NCBI GenBank assembly: GCA_021648285.1
Contig: JAKITC010000015.1
Coordinates: 1 to 38,307 of the forward strand
Source: Sulfurimonas sp.
GTDB taxonomy: Bacteria > Campylobacterota > Campylobacteria > Campylobacterales > Sulfurimonadaceae
DNA length: 38,307 nucleotides
Direction of reading: 5' to 3'
The notes under the pieces are model-generated. The model did no database searches. It was not told the DNA's origin and was given only the letters and a program-made list of their open reading frames with translations. A program made the translations under genes and the position numbers. Positions 25,512 through 33,881 of this stretch are shown in pieces; the first letter of the stretch is position 1, and each line of letters starts with the position of its first letter.

Positions 25512-25688
25512 CCCTATATCATACTCAGTAATTAAGTCAAAAAAACTAATCAGGTCTGGAGTACAGACATAACTTACATCAAGCTAGAAAAAGGCTTTGT
25601 GCATCTTATTGATTGGCATAGTAAAAAATACGGCTTAATGAAAGATTTGAGTTCCTGGAACATTCATAAAACTTCGGTATATTGGTAG
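25512..25688 (+). pseudogene. IS3-family transposase OrfB fragment
   Basis: About 58 codons with one internal stop. The segment NQVWSTDITYIKLEKGFVHL followed by IDWHSKKYGL matches the start of the IS3-type integrase (DDE) core, with the first catalytic Asp in TDITY. Compared with the family, a few residues are missing between GFVHL and IDWHS, and the rest of the catalytic domain is gone. Terminal repeats are not visible. Confidence 0.7.
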
Positions 25689-25709
25689 TAAACAAAGGTT
25701 TATTTACAA

Positions 25710-25812
25710 ATGGCTGTAAAAAACTGCAAAACTATGTCCAAACTGTCAATCTAAAAATACTATTTCTAAAGGTTCAAGAAGAGGCTCAAATCATCACCGA
25801 AGAATTGTTTAA
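25710..25812 (+). pseudogene. InsA-like zinc-ribbon transposase fragment with a frameshift
   Basis: The ATG at 25710 reads MAVKNCKT, then the frame shifts by one base and continues from 25735 as CPNCQSKNTISKGSRRGSN to a stop at 25810. A CPxC pair followed by a KxG...RG segment is typical of the N-terminal zinc ribbon in IS1-type InsA and related transposases. Only the first third is left. The family assignment is tentative. Confidence 0.45.
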
Positions 25813-25834
25813 TATATAAAAGGAGACTAATAAA

Positions 25835-26038
25835 ATGAAAGCAGTAATTATGGCAGTTTGTTTTGGTATAAATATAAACTATGTAGTCCCTAATGATGAT
25901 TATGGTACAGTCGGAACTGTAAAATTGGCAGAGGAATATATAAAAGATGAAAATTTCATTATTATTAGTGGGGATTTGGTAACTGATTTTGCTTTTAAAC
26001 AATTATTTGATTTTCATAAATCTCATAGGGTTACCTAG
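25835..26038 (+). pseudogene. Sugar-nucleotide transferase remnant (large internal deletion)
   Basis: 67 codons. It begins MKAVIMAVCFG, close to the nucleotide-binding start MKAVIMAGGFG of mannose-1-phosphate guanylyltransferase or glucose-1-phosphate thymidylyltransferase-like enzymes. The text then jumps to INYVVPNDDYGTVGTVKLAEE and FIIISGDLVTDFAFKQL, a region normally about 90 residues further on. The G-rich loop and much of the active site are missing. The good ribosome binding site (AAAGGAG) remains. The 3' end runs out of frame into a branching-enzyme tail at about 26025. Confidence 0.7.
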
Positions 26039-26207
26039 CAAAGATGTTTATGAAGAGATTTTCAACTCTGACAATGTGGTATTTGGTGTCGCTAGTGAGA
26101 AGATGAAACATATTAAATCAGTAGCAAAAGAGTATGATGGAAGAAAAAATATGTTAAATATTACGCTACCGCCACTCAGTGTAATTTATTTAAAAAAAAT
26201 AAGTTAA
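26025..26207 (+). pseudogene. Glycogen branching enzyme C-terminal remnant
   Basis: The frame starting around 26025 reads IGLPSKDVYEEIFNSDNVVFG and later NITLPPLSVIYLKK before the stop at 26205. This matches the C-terminal all-beta domain of GlgB (EIFNSD...YGGS, then TLPPL...FLK). Everything upstream, including the catalytic barrel, is missing; the fragment is joined directly to the nucleotidyltransferase remnant in another frame. An in-frame ATG at 25989 or a TTG could start a 72-codon product, but this is unlikely to be a real gene. Confidence 0.7.
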
Positions 26208-26220
26208 AAAAGGATTTATA

Positions 26221-27474
26221 ATGTTACAGTATAAAGATTATTTTATATGGGAAATAGATGAAACAATAGAAGCTTTCATGAATGATACTTATAAAAAAAT
26301 AGTTGATGAAAAAGAGCATAAGGTTTCCGGATATTACGCGCTGGGTGAAGACTCTTTACCTATTGTTGATACCGTTCTTGAACAAATTGCATCAAGTGAA
26401 TTTATACAAAAGTGTGATACCGTTGTTGTTATCGGCATAGGAGGTTCATCGCTCGGCACGAAAGCGATTCATTCTATTTTTAAACATAGACATGAAGATG
26501 CAAAAAGAATGCTGTTTTTGGAAAATCCCGATGAAATCGATTTATCTCAAAAGCTTGCAACAATAGAGAAAGAAAAAACTATTTTTATCGTTGTTTCCAA
26601 ATCAGGTTCCACTATAGAAACACTCTCTATTTTCAAGGAAATAATATCTAGATTTTCACTAGACTATAAAGATAAAGACAAACATCAAATTATAGCTATT
26701 ACAGATTTTGATTCTGCCTTGTATAAATTTGCACAGCATTATGGTATTCAAACATACAATATTCCAAAAAATGTAGGAGGACGTTTTTCCGTTTTAAGTG
26801 CCGTGGGAATTGTTCCTTTAACCTTAGCAGGCTATGACACAAAAGCTCTTTTAAACGGTGCATCTATGATGTCTAAGAACTTTTTTGCTTTAAAAGAGAA
26901 GCATCTTTTAGAAAAAGCTGCTTTTTTTACCACGCATAAAGAGCAGTATCCAATGAATGTAATGTTTTCTTATGCAAACTGTTTGGAAGATTTTACCAAG
27001 TGGTATGTACAGTTATGGGGTGAGTCTTTAGGAAAAATTGACAAAGAAGGTGAAAATGTAGGGCTTACTCCCATTGGGCATATAGGTTCTGTTGATCAAC
27101 ACTCCTTTTTACAGTTAATTATGGAAGGTCCACGAGATAAAACGGTTACTTTCATCAAACTTGAGAATTTTGAAAAAAAGATTAAAATACCAAATATTAC
27201 TTTGAAATTTATTGAAAAAGCAGACTATATCAATGGATATACCTTTAACGAACTCATAGACGGTGAATGTGAAGCTACGAAAGAAAGTATTATACAACAG
27301 GGGATTAATGTTGATGAGATTACTTTAGATAAACTAAATGAAAACAATATTGGCAAGTTGATTATGTATTATGAGTTACTCACTTCACTCTGTGGAAAAA
27401 TACTTCATATAGATACATACAATCAACCTGGAGTAGAATTAGGCAAACAAATTTTGATGAAAAAATTCAATTAA
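26221..27474 (+). CDS. pgi: Glucose-6-phosphate isomerase
   Basis: 417 aa, the short Pgi form usual in Campylobacterota. It interconverts glucose-6-phosphate and fructose-6-phosphate. GIGGSSLGTKAIH and VSKSGSTIETL are the sugar-phosphate-binding SIS motifs; GGRFSVLSAVGIVPLTLAG and the C-terminal QPGVELGKQ are also characteristic. AAAGGA precedes the ATG. The start lies 13 nt after the branching-enzyme remnant, and gap follows after 31 nt. Its position suggests it was once the sugar-phosphate feeder of a glycogen or sugar-nucleotide set. Confidence 0.95.
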   Translation: MLQYKDYFIWEIDETIEAFMNDTYKKIVDEKEHKVSGYYALGEDSLPIVDTVLEQIASSEFIQKCDTVVVIGIGGSSLGTKAIHSIFKHRHEDAKRMLFLENPDEIDLSQKLATIEKEKTIFIVVSKSGSTIETLSIFKEIISRFSLDYKDKDKHQIIAITDFDSALYKFAQHYGIQTYNIPKNVGGRFSVLSAVGIVPLTLAGYDTKALLNGASMMSKNFFALKEKHLLEKAAFFTTHKEQYPMNVMFSYANCLEDFTKWYVQLWGESLGKIDKEGENVGLTPIGHIGSVDQHSFLQLIMEGPRDKTVTFIKLENFEKKIKIPNITLKFIEKADYINGYTFNELIDGECEATKESIIQQGINVDEITLDKLNENNIGKLIMYYELLTSLCGKILHIDTYNQPGVELGKQILMKKFN

Positions 27475-27505
27475 AAAGTAGAATATTATAAACAAGGAAA
27501 AGACA

Positions 27506-28516
27506 ATGAAAAAGCGTGTAGCACTTAATGGTTTAGGGCGTATAGGCAATCAGGTATTAAGACATTATATAAACTCTCTTCCAAAAAATTGTGAGATTGT
27601 TGCAGCAAATACTTCAAGTGTTGAAGATGCTGCTTATCTTTTAAAATATGATTCGGTTCACGGCAAAGCAAACTTTGAAATTAGTACTGAAGCAAATAAG
27701 CTTATTGTTGATGGGCATGAAATTGCAATAGTTAGTAGTCATAATCCTTTGGAATTACCTTGGAAAGAGATGGATATTGACATTGTTTTAGAGTGTACCG
27801 GAAGATTTACCGAGGGTTCATTAGCAGCACAACATATCACTGCCGGTGCGAAAAAAGTCATCATCTCTGCACCGGGGAAAAATATTGATTTGACAATTGT
27901 AAAAGGTGTTAATGAAGACAAATATGAGAATACAAAACATCATATCATCTCAAATGCTTCTTGTACCACAAATTCCCTAGCACCTGTTATGAAAGTTTTA
28001 GAGGATAATTTTGGTGTTGTGAATGCGATGATAACAACAACGCATGCTTACACATCTTCTCAAGTTACAGTAGACAAACGTGCAAAAAAACGCAGACGCG
28101 GTCGTGCATCTGCTGTAAATATCATACCAACAACAACAGGTGCTGCGATTGCTACTGTTGAAGTTATTCCTGAGTTAGCTGGAAAAATAGAAGCTATGGC
28201 ATTGCGTGTTCCTGTTCCTGATGGTGCGATTACTGAAGTTGTTGCACTTTTAAACAAAGATGTAACAAAAGAGTCTTTAAATGAGACATTTCAAAAAGCT
28301 TCACAAAATGAACTCTCTGGGATTTTAGAATTTACAATAGAAGAAATCGTATCATCAGACATCATAGGTAATCGTCATTCATCCATAGTTGATGGTCTTT
28401 CAACATCAGTTGTTGGAGGAAGAATGGTAAAAGTAATGGCATGGTATGATAATGAATATGGATACTCTCAAAGACTGTTAGAAGTTGCTGATTATATAGC
28501 CAAAAAGATGGAATAA
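27506..28516 (+). CDS. gap: Glyceraldehyde-3-phosphate dehydrogenase
   Basis: 336 aa, normal for type I GAPDH. It interconverts glyceraldehyde 3-phosphate and 1,3-bisphosphoglycerate. The Rossmann motif is NGLGRIGNQ (residues 8-16), the active site is SNASCTTN with Cys153, and TTHAYTSSQ carries the base His. After the second strand the sequence is VAANTSS: the Asp that normally selects NAD is replaced by Thr36, a change that in other GAPDHs permits NADP, as in biosynthetic or GapB-type enzymes. That fits a gluconeogenic direction. It sits between pgi and the P3A ATPase on one transcript. Confidence 0.94.
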   Translation: MKKRVALNGLGRIGNQVLRHYINSLPKNCEIVAANTSSVEDAAYLLKYDSVHGKANFEISTEANKLIVDGHEIAIVSSHNPLELPWKEMDIDIVLECTGRFTEGSLAAQHITAGAKKVIISAPGKNIDLTIVKGVNEDKYENTKHHIISNASCTTNSLAPVMKVLEDNFGVVNAMITTTHAYTSSQVTVDKRAKKRRRGRASAVNIIPTTTGAAIATVEVIPELAGKIEAMALRVPVPDGAITEVVALLNKDVTKESLNETFQKASQNELSGILEFTIEEIVSSDIIGNRHSSIVDGLSTSVVGGRMVKVMAWYDNEYGYSQRLLEVADYIAKKME

Positions 28517-28540
28517 GTTAAAAATATGTTGGAGTCTAAT

Positions 28541-31102
28541 ATGGAAGAAAAGTTAACCGGACTAACTGAAGAAGAAGTTCAAGAACGCCTGAAAAAGTAT
28601 GGCTATAATGAACTCAATGAAAAACAAACGAGTTGGATGAGCCGTCTGTTCAAACGATTTTGGGGTCCTATTCCATGGATGATAGAGGTTGCTGCTATTC
28701 TCTCAGCTCTTGTTCGTCATTGGGAAGATTTTATTATCATTATGATTTTACTTTTAGTAAATGCTATTGTAGATTTTTATCAAGAATCAAAGGCTCTTAA
28801 TGCTATTTCTGTACTCAAGAAAAAGCTTGCTAGAAAAGCGTTAGTGTTGCGTGATGGCACGTGGCAAGAGATAGATGCTAAAGAGATTGTTCCTGATGAT
28901 ATACTCAAGATAAAGATAGGTGATATTGTCCCTGCAGATGTGAAGTTACTTAGTGGAAGTGATTTTTTACTTGTAGATCAGTCTGCCCTCACAGGAGAAT
29001 CATTACCTGTAAGAAAAAAGGTTGAAGAAAATTTGTATGCAAATGCAATAATCAAGCAAGGTGAAATGATTGCTAGAGCTACAGCAACTGCTAAAGATAC
29101 TTACTTTGGAAAAACTGTAGGTTTAGTTGCAAAAGCACAAAATGAAGAGGTAAGCCATTTTCAAAAGATGGTTGTAAAAGTTGGTAATTTTTTAATTATT
29201 TTAACACTTGTAATGATTGGTATCATAATCTATCATGGAGTTCAAACTAATCAACCTATAGTTGAGCTTTTAATTTTTGCTCTTGTTTTAACCATATCTG
29301 CCATTCCTGTAGCAATGCCAGCAGTTTTGACTGTAACTATGGCTATTGGTGCACAGGTTTTAGCTAAAAAAGATGCAATAGTAAGCAGACTTGCTGCCAT
29401 TGAAGAGATAGCAGGAATGGATGTTTTATGCTCAGATAAAACAGGAACGCTTACACAAAATATAATGAGTTTAGCTGATCCATATCTTGTGAACAACTAT
29501 ACAATACAAAATCTTATGCTTTATGCTGCCTTAGCAAGTAAAGAAGAAGATAGAGATCCTATAGAAAAGCCGATATTTGATTATATTTATAAAAATAAAT
29601 TAGATGAAAAACTTTCAAGGTACAAGGCTAAAAAATTTCTTCCATTTGATCCTGTTCATAAAAGAACCGAGGGTATTTATGAGGGGGAAAATTGTGAGCT
29701 AATCTTTACAAAAGGTGCTCCTCAAGTCATCATAGAACAAAGTGATGAAAAAGGATTTGATAAAAAAGAGGCGTATGCTCAAGTAGAGAAATTTGCTTCA
29801 GATGGCTTTAGAACATTAGGCGTTGCTTATAGAAAATATGAAGAAGATTTATATCATTTTGTAGGACTTGTACCTCTTTTTGATCCACCACGTGAAGATT
29901 CTACGGAAGCTATCAGCGAGGCAAAAGATAAGGGTGTATCTGTTAAAATGGTAACGGGCGATAATATTGCAGTTGCCAAGTATATCTCATCACTTTTAAA
30001 TATAGGTGAAAAGATAGAAGATATTCATACCTTAAAAGGTGAATCTGTCGAAGAGTATATCTATCTCTCTAAAATATTGTCTCGTGCTATTACTGAGTCA
30101 ATGCATCCAGATGCTTCTAAAGATGAAGTTGATAAAATAGTTGATGTCATTCTTAAAAAAGTTCAAAAAGGGCTTTATAATATGCCAATTCCAAAAGGCA
30201 GTGTTAAAAAGCATGAATCAGAGATAGTGGGACTTATTGAAAGTGCAGATGGTTTTGCTCAAGTTTTTCCTGAAGATAAATACTTTATAGTAGATGAGTT
30301 ACAAAAAGCTGACCACATAGTGGGTATGACGGGCGATGGGGTGAATGATGCACCAGCACTTAAAAAAGCAGACTGTGGAATCGCTGTGAGTGGGGCAACC
30401 GATGCTGCTCGTGCTGCTGCTGACATAGTACTTGTGGCCCCTGGTTTAACCGTTATTATTGATGCCATCAAAGAGGCTCGGCAAATTTTTGAGAGAATGA
30501 AAAGTTATACTATTTTTCGTATAGCTGAGACTATTCGTGTTGTCATTTTTATGACTTTAGCCATTGTTATTTATGATTTTTATCCTATTACTGCGTTAAT
30601 GATTATCATTTTGGCACTTTTAAATGACATTCCAATTATGGCCATAGCGTATGATAATACTAGGTTGCGTGAAGCACCTGTAAGATGGGATATGAAAGAG
30701 GTTTTTATTCTCTCTTCATGGTTGGGATTGGCTGGAGTGGTATCGTCTTTTACACTTTTTTGGATTTTAATTTCTTTGATGCATCTGCCACTTGATTTTG
30801 TGCAAAGTGCATTTTTTGCAAAACTGGTTATTGCCGGACATGGTACAATTTATAATACCCGTATAGATGACTGGTTCTGGAAACGTCCATGGCCATCTTG
30901 GACACTTTTTAATGCAACATTTTTTAGCCGTGTAGCAGGGACAATAATCGCAGTTTATGGTTTCGGATTGATGGAACCTATTGGTTGGGAATGGGGACTA
31001 TCAATGTGGGCTTATGCTTTAGTGTGGTTTGTATTTAATGATTTTGTGAAAATGGGTGTGCTTAGATACTACAGAAAAAAATATAATGAAGATGTTATCT
31101 AA
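28541..31102 (+). CDS. P3A-type plasma-membrane proton ATPase
   Basis: 853 aa from the ATG at 28541, which has GGAG 6 nt upstream; an in-frame ATG at 28526 is less well placed. The order of motifs is complete: LLVDQSALTGESLPV (actuator TGES), CSDKTGTLTQN (phosphorylated Asp), KGAP (nucleotide-binding), and MTGDGVNDAPALKKADCGIAVSGATDAARAAADIVL. This is the Pma1-like P3A group, which pumps H+ outwards. About ten membrane helices are predicted, and a charged insert (about 485-560) precedes the hinge. The C-terminal autoinhibitory region of fungal Pma1 is absent, as in other prokaryotic members. Substrate identity is inferred from the family. Confidence 0.9.
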   Translation: MEEKLTGLTEEEVQERLKKYGYNELNEKQTSWMSRLFKRFWGPIPWMIEVAAILSALVRHWEDFIIIMILLLVNAIVDFYQESKALNAISVLKKKLARKALVLRDGTWQEIDAKEIVPDDILKIKIGDIVPADVKLLSGSDFLLVDQSALTGESLPVRKKVEENLYANAIIKQGEMIARATATAKDTYFGKTVGLVAKAQNEEVSHFQKMVVKVGNFLIILTLVMIGIIIYHGVQTNQPIVELLIFALVLTISAIPVAMPAVLTVTMAIGAQVLAKKDAIVSRLAAIEEIAGMDVLCSDKTGTLTQNIMSLADPYLVNNYTIQNLMLYAALASKEEDRDPIEKPIFDYIYKNKLDEKLSRYKAKKFLPFDPVHKRTEGIYEGENCELIFTKGAPQVIIEQSDEKGFDKKEAYAQVEKFASDGFRTLGVAYRKYEEDLYHFVGLVPLFDPPREDSTEAISEAKDKGVSVKMVTGDNIAVAKYISSLLNIGEKIEDIHTLKGESVEEYIYLSKILSRAITESMHPDASKDEVDKIVDVILKKVQKGLYNMPIPKGSVKKHESEIVGLIESADGFAQVFPEDKYFIVDELQKADHIVGMTGDGVNDAPALKKADCGIAVSGATDAARAAADIVLVAPGLTVIIDAIKEARQIFERMKSYTIFRIAETIRVVIFMTLAIVIYDFYPITALMIIILALLNDIPIMAIAYDNTRLREAPVRWDMKEVFILSSWLGLAGVVSSFTLFWILISLMHLPLDFVQSAFFAKLVIAGHGTIYNTRIDDWFWKRPWPSWTLFNATFFSRVAGTIIAVYGFGLMEPIGWEWGLSMWAYALVWFVFNDFVKMGVLRYYRKKYNEDVI

Positions 31103-31112
31103 GGAGGATGCT

Positions 31113-32489
31113 ATGAAACAAATAAATAAATTGAACCGAAGAAATGCTTTAAAAACTATGGCTATTGGTGGAGCATCTGTTTTAATGTTAGATAATGAAC
31201 CACTAAACGCGGCTACAACAGTAGCGCTTCCAGCAAGCCATAAAAATGTAAAAATTGTTATTGTTGGTGGAGGAACTGGTGGGATGATGGCTGCTGCACG
31301 TTTGAGAAGATCAGCACCAAAAGCAGAAATAATCTTAATAGCTCCAAATAAAATACATCTCTATCAATCCGGACAAACATTTGTCGCAGCAAGTTTATAT
31401 ACTCAAGCTGATAATGAGCGTAAAACAAGTGAACTTTTGCCCGATAATGTAAAATGGCTGTGCGAGAGTGTTATCTCATTTGAACCCAAAGAGAATAGCA
31501 TTCACACAGACACAACAGGAAAAGTAAGCTATGACTTTTTAGTGGTGGCTTTAGGTGTTGAGTATGATTATAGTCGTATTAAAGGACTTAATGCGACTAT
31601 GATTGGACAAGATGGAATCGCAAGTGTCTATCTTAATGACACAATAAGAGGTAGAGCAAGTGGTGGAGACATCACAAAAGAGTGGTTTAAGCAAATACAT
31701 ACAAAAGCATTAACTGCTGATATAAAAGTAATATGCAGTGAACCAGATACTCAGGTAAAGGGGATGGGCACGAGTTTAGATATTCTGTTTTTAGGTAATG
31801 ATATTTTAAAAGGAAATGGCTCTTTTACTAAAAATGATGTTCATAAAAAAGTAAAATTTACTTATGCAAAGGCAGATGAAACTCTCTTTGCTATGCAAGA
31901 TTTTGATGACGTTATAAAAAAAGAGTTAGATAAAGCAAAAAATATTGATACTTTGCTAGGGTATAATTTAACAGAGATAGATACTCAAAATAAAATTGTT
32001 ACATTGAGTACCAAAGAGAAAAAAGTACAAATGAAATATGATTTTATTCATATAACGCCAGCTATGCAAGCACCAAAAGTTTTAAGAGATTCGCCTTTGG
32101 CTATCAAAGAGGGGAAATATAAAGGATATTTAGCAGTAAATAAAAAAACCTTACAACATCTGGAGTATAAGAATGTTTTTGGGCTAGGTGATGTTCTAGG
32201 AATTCCTCTTGGTAAAACAGGTGGTTCTGTTCAAAAACAAGGGGTCATCATTCAAGATAATATTGCTTCAGAAATAGAGGGACAAAAGCTTCTTCGAGAA
32301 TATGATGGCTATACAATTGCTCCAATAAAAACAAAATTTGGAGAAATTATACTTGCTGAATTTAATGAAGAACGAGTTTTTTCAAGATTTGGTTTGAGTC
32401 CATATAAACCTAGGTGGTTATGGTGGGAATTAGATTTACATCTAGTGAAAAATGCTTACTTCTCTTTAATGATGAGAGGAATGATGTAG
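31113..32489 (+). CDS. Tat-exported SQR/FccB-like FAD oxidoreductase
   Basis: 458 aa from the ATG at 31113 after a very strong AAGGAGG. The N-terminus carries NRRNALKTM followed by a hydrophobic stretch, a twin-arginine-type signal, so the flavoprotein should be periplasmic. VKIVIVGGGTGGMMAAARLRR is the FAD-binding Rossmann fold; HLYQSGQTFVAASL, LVVALGVEYDY and NVFGLGDVLGIPLGKTGGSVQKQ follow as in sulfide:quinone oxidoreductases and FccB. The end WLWWELDLHL resembles the SQR membrane-binding tail. Only two cysteines are present (WLCES and VICSE). The usual KCxGxPxK cysteine position is VKGMGTS, so sulfide oxidation by the classic mechanism is doubtful. It follows the ATPase by 10 nt. Confidence 0.82.
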   Translation: MKQINKLNRRNALKTMAIGGASVLMLDNEPLNAATTVALPASHKNVKIVIVGGGTGGMMAAARLRRSAPKAEIILIAPNKIHLYQSGQTFVAASLYTQADNERKTSELLPDNVKWLCESVISFEPKENSIHTDTTGKVSYDFLVVALGVEYDYSRIKGLNATMIGQDGIASVYLNDTIRGRASGGDITKEWFKQIHTKALTADIKVICSEPDTQVKGMGTSLDILFLGNDILKGNGSFTKNDVHKKVKFTYAKADETLFAMQDFDDVIKKELDKAKNIDTLLGYNLTEIDTQNKIVTLSTKEKKVQMKYDFIHITPAMQAPKVLRDSPLAIKEGKYKGYLAVNKKTLQHLEYKNVFGLGDVLGIPLGKTGGSVQKQGVIIQDNIASEIEGQKLLREYDGYTIAPIKTKFGEIILAEFNEERVFSRFGLSPYKPRWLWWELDLHLVKNAYFSLMMRGMM

Positions 32490-32513
32490 ATAAAAGGAAA
32501 ATATAATAAACAC

Positions 32514-32535
32514 CTAAAACCAAACCAGTAAAATT
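32514..32535. repeat. Left copy of a 22-bp direct repeat around the hdeD-EI24-APC cassette
   Basis: The 22-bp unit begins CTAAAACCAAAC and ends CAGTAAAATT; an identical copy in the same orientation is at 35488-35509. This copy lies 24 bp after the flavoprotein stop and 8 bp before the last base of the APC gene's stop codon. The bases flanking the two copies differ, so the match ends sharply. Possible origins are a target-site duplication, an attachment site, or a recombination junction. Confidence 0.8.
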
Positions 32536-32543
32536 CTAGAATA

Positions 32544-33881
32544 TCAAAATAAAGAAGAATCAGCTGGCTTGTTCAGAGACTTCAATTCAAATAAAACTTG
32601 TTTTTTAATTGTTCTATTGTTGAACAATCGTAAAAGTACTTCTAAACTAAAAGTACCAACAAAGGCGAGGACTATATAGAGTCCAAAGTTATCTATCTGA
32701 CCCGAAGTATAGTAGATAGCAAAAATAGCAGCCACCACAGTACCACTAATGGCTAGAATAACTAAAAATAAGTTTGCACCCGTTTTTTTGATAACAAAGA
32801 GATGCCCAATATGAGTAAATCCCTGTATAAGTAAAATAGTGATAGCCGCGACAGCTGCAATCTCTGAGAGATTTAAAAAGAGAATCATGGGGATGATAAG
32901 GAGAGCGGAGATAAGCAAACCTTCACTGTTATGAAAAACATGCCTTTCGTAACTCACGGGTAAATCTCCATCTTTTGCTAGGGTATAGCCTATCTGGGTT
33001 ACAGCATAAAGCGTGGCATTTATTGCAGATGCTGTCGCTATAAGTGCAGTCGCTACAATGATTTTAAAACCAATGAGTCCAAATTCTGGTTGCGCTGCTT
33101 CTGCAAGTGCGAAATCTTTGCTCTTTATAATCTCTGCAAGTGAAAGATTGCCAAACACAGCAACAGTCACACTAATGTATAAAACTGCCACGATTAAAAT
33201 AGTATAAATCATCGCTTTTAACATCGTTTTTGAGGGGTTTTGCATATCTTCTACACTGTTTGTTATGACACTAAAGCCTTGATAAGCGAAAAAGGTCAAA
33301 CCTAGAGAGTAAAGGATATTGATAGATTTTGGAGAGTCTGCAAGTGTAAAGTGTGAAGGATCGATATAGTAAATAGCAACTATACTAAAGATAAGCAATG
33401 CCGTAAGTTTGATGATGACTATAAAAGATTCTATCTTAGATATCAAGGTTGCACCAAAAAGATTTATAATCACAAAAATTCCGAGAATAGACACAGCAAA
33501 AATATTTGTATAAAGTTCAGTTATCCCTTGACTCATATAAGTGCTTACATAGGTTCCAAAGGCTTTGGCAACAGCGGCTAAACTGATGAGTTGTGCCAAG
33601 TAAAACAAAACACCAAGAGCACCTGAAAAGAAACCTTCACCATAGGACTGAACAAGGTACTCGATAATTCCACCACGACTAGGATAAGTTATAGCGAGTT
33701 TACTCAGGGAATAACCACAAAGAAGAGCGATAAATGCAGTGATAATAAATGAAACTATCACTAAGTTTCCAGCTATCGCTCCAGCCTGCCCTATCACGAT
33801 AAATATACCAGCTCCAACCATAGATCCTATCCCTAAAAAGATAGCATTAAAAAGAGTAAAAGCTTTTTTATTTTTGTTCAT
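32544..33881 (-). CDS. APC-superfamily amino acid permease
   Basis: 445 aa, about twelve membrane helices. The N-terminal FNAIFLGIGSMVGAGIFIVIGQAG (family unwound helix 1 with GSMVGAGIF) and TYPSRGGIIEYLVQSYGEG are characteristic of APC transporters. FFAYQGFSVITNSVEDMQNPS lies on helix 6. Transported substrate cannot be deduced; members include amino acid/polyamine importers and exchangers. The start overlaps the EI24-like stop by 1 nt (TAATG). It is the last gene of the three-gene minus-strand cassette. Confidence 0.88.
   Translation of the reverse strand: MNKNKKAFTLFNAIFLGIGSMVGAGIFIVIGQAGAIAGNLVIVSFIITAFIALLCGYSLSKLAITYPSRGGIIEYLVQSYGEGFFSGALGVLFYLAQLISLAAVAKAFGTYVSTYMSQGITELYTNIFAVSILGIFVIINLFGATLISKIESFIVIIKLTALLIFSIVAIYYIDPSHFTLADSPKSINILYSLGLTFFAYQGFSVITNSVEDMQNPSKTMLKAMIYTILIVAVLYISVTVAVFGNLSLAEIIKSKDFALAEAAQPEFGLIGFKIIVATALIATASAINATLYAVTQIGYTLAKDGDLPVSYERHVFHNSEGLLISALLIIPMILFLNLSEIAAVAAITILLIQGFTHIGHLFVIKKTGANLFLVILAISGTVVAAIFAIYYTSGQIDNFGLYIVLAFVGTFSLEVLLRLFNNRTIKKQVLFELKSLNKPADSSLF

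Noticed and set aside
25989..26207. 72-codon ORF as an independent gene
   Set aside because: Its C-terminal 60 residues match the GlgB tail and the junction with the nucleotidyltransferase remnant is out of frame, so it is scored as a remnant.
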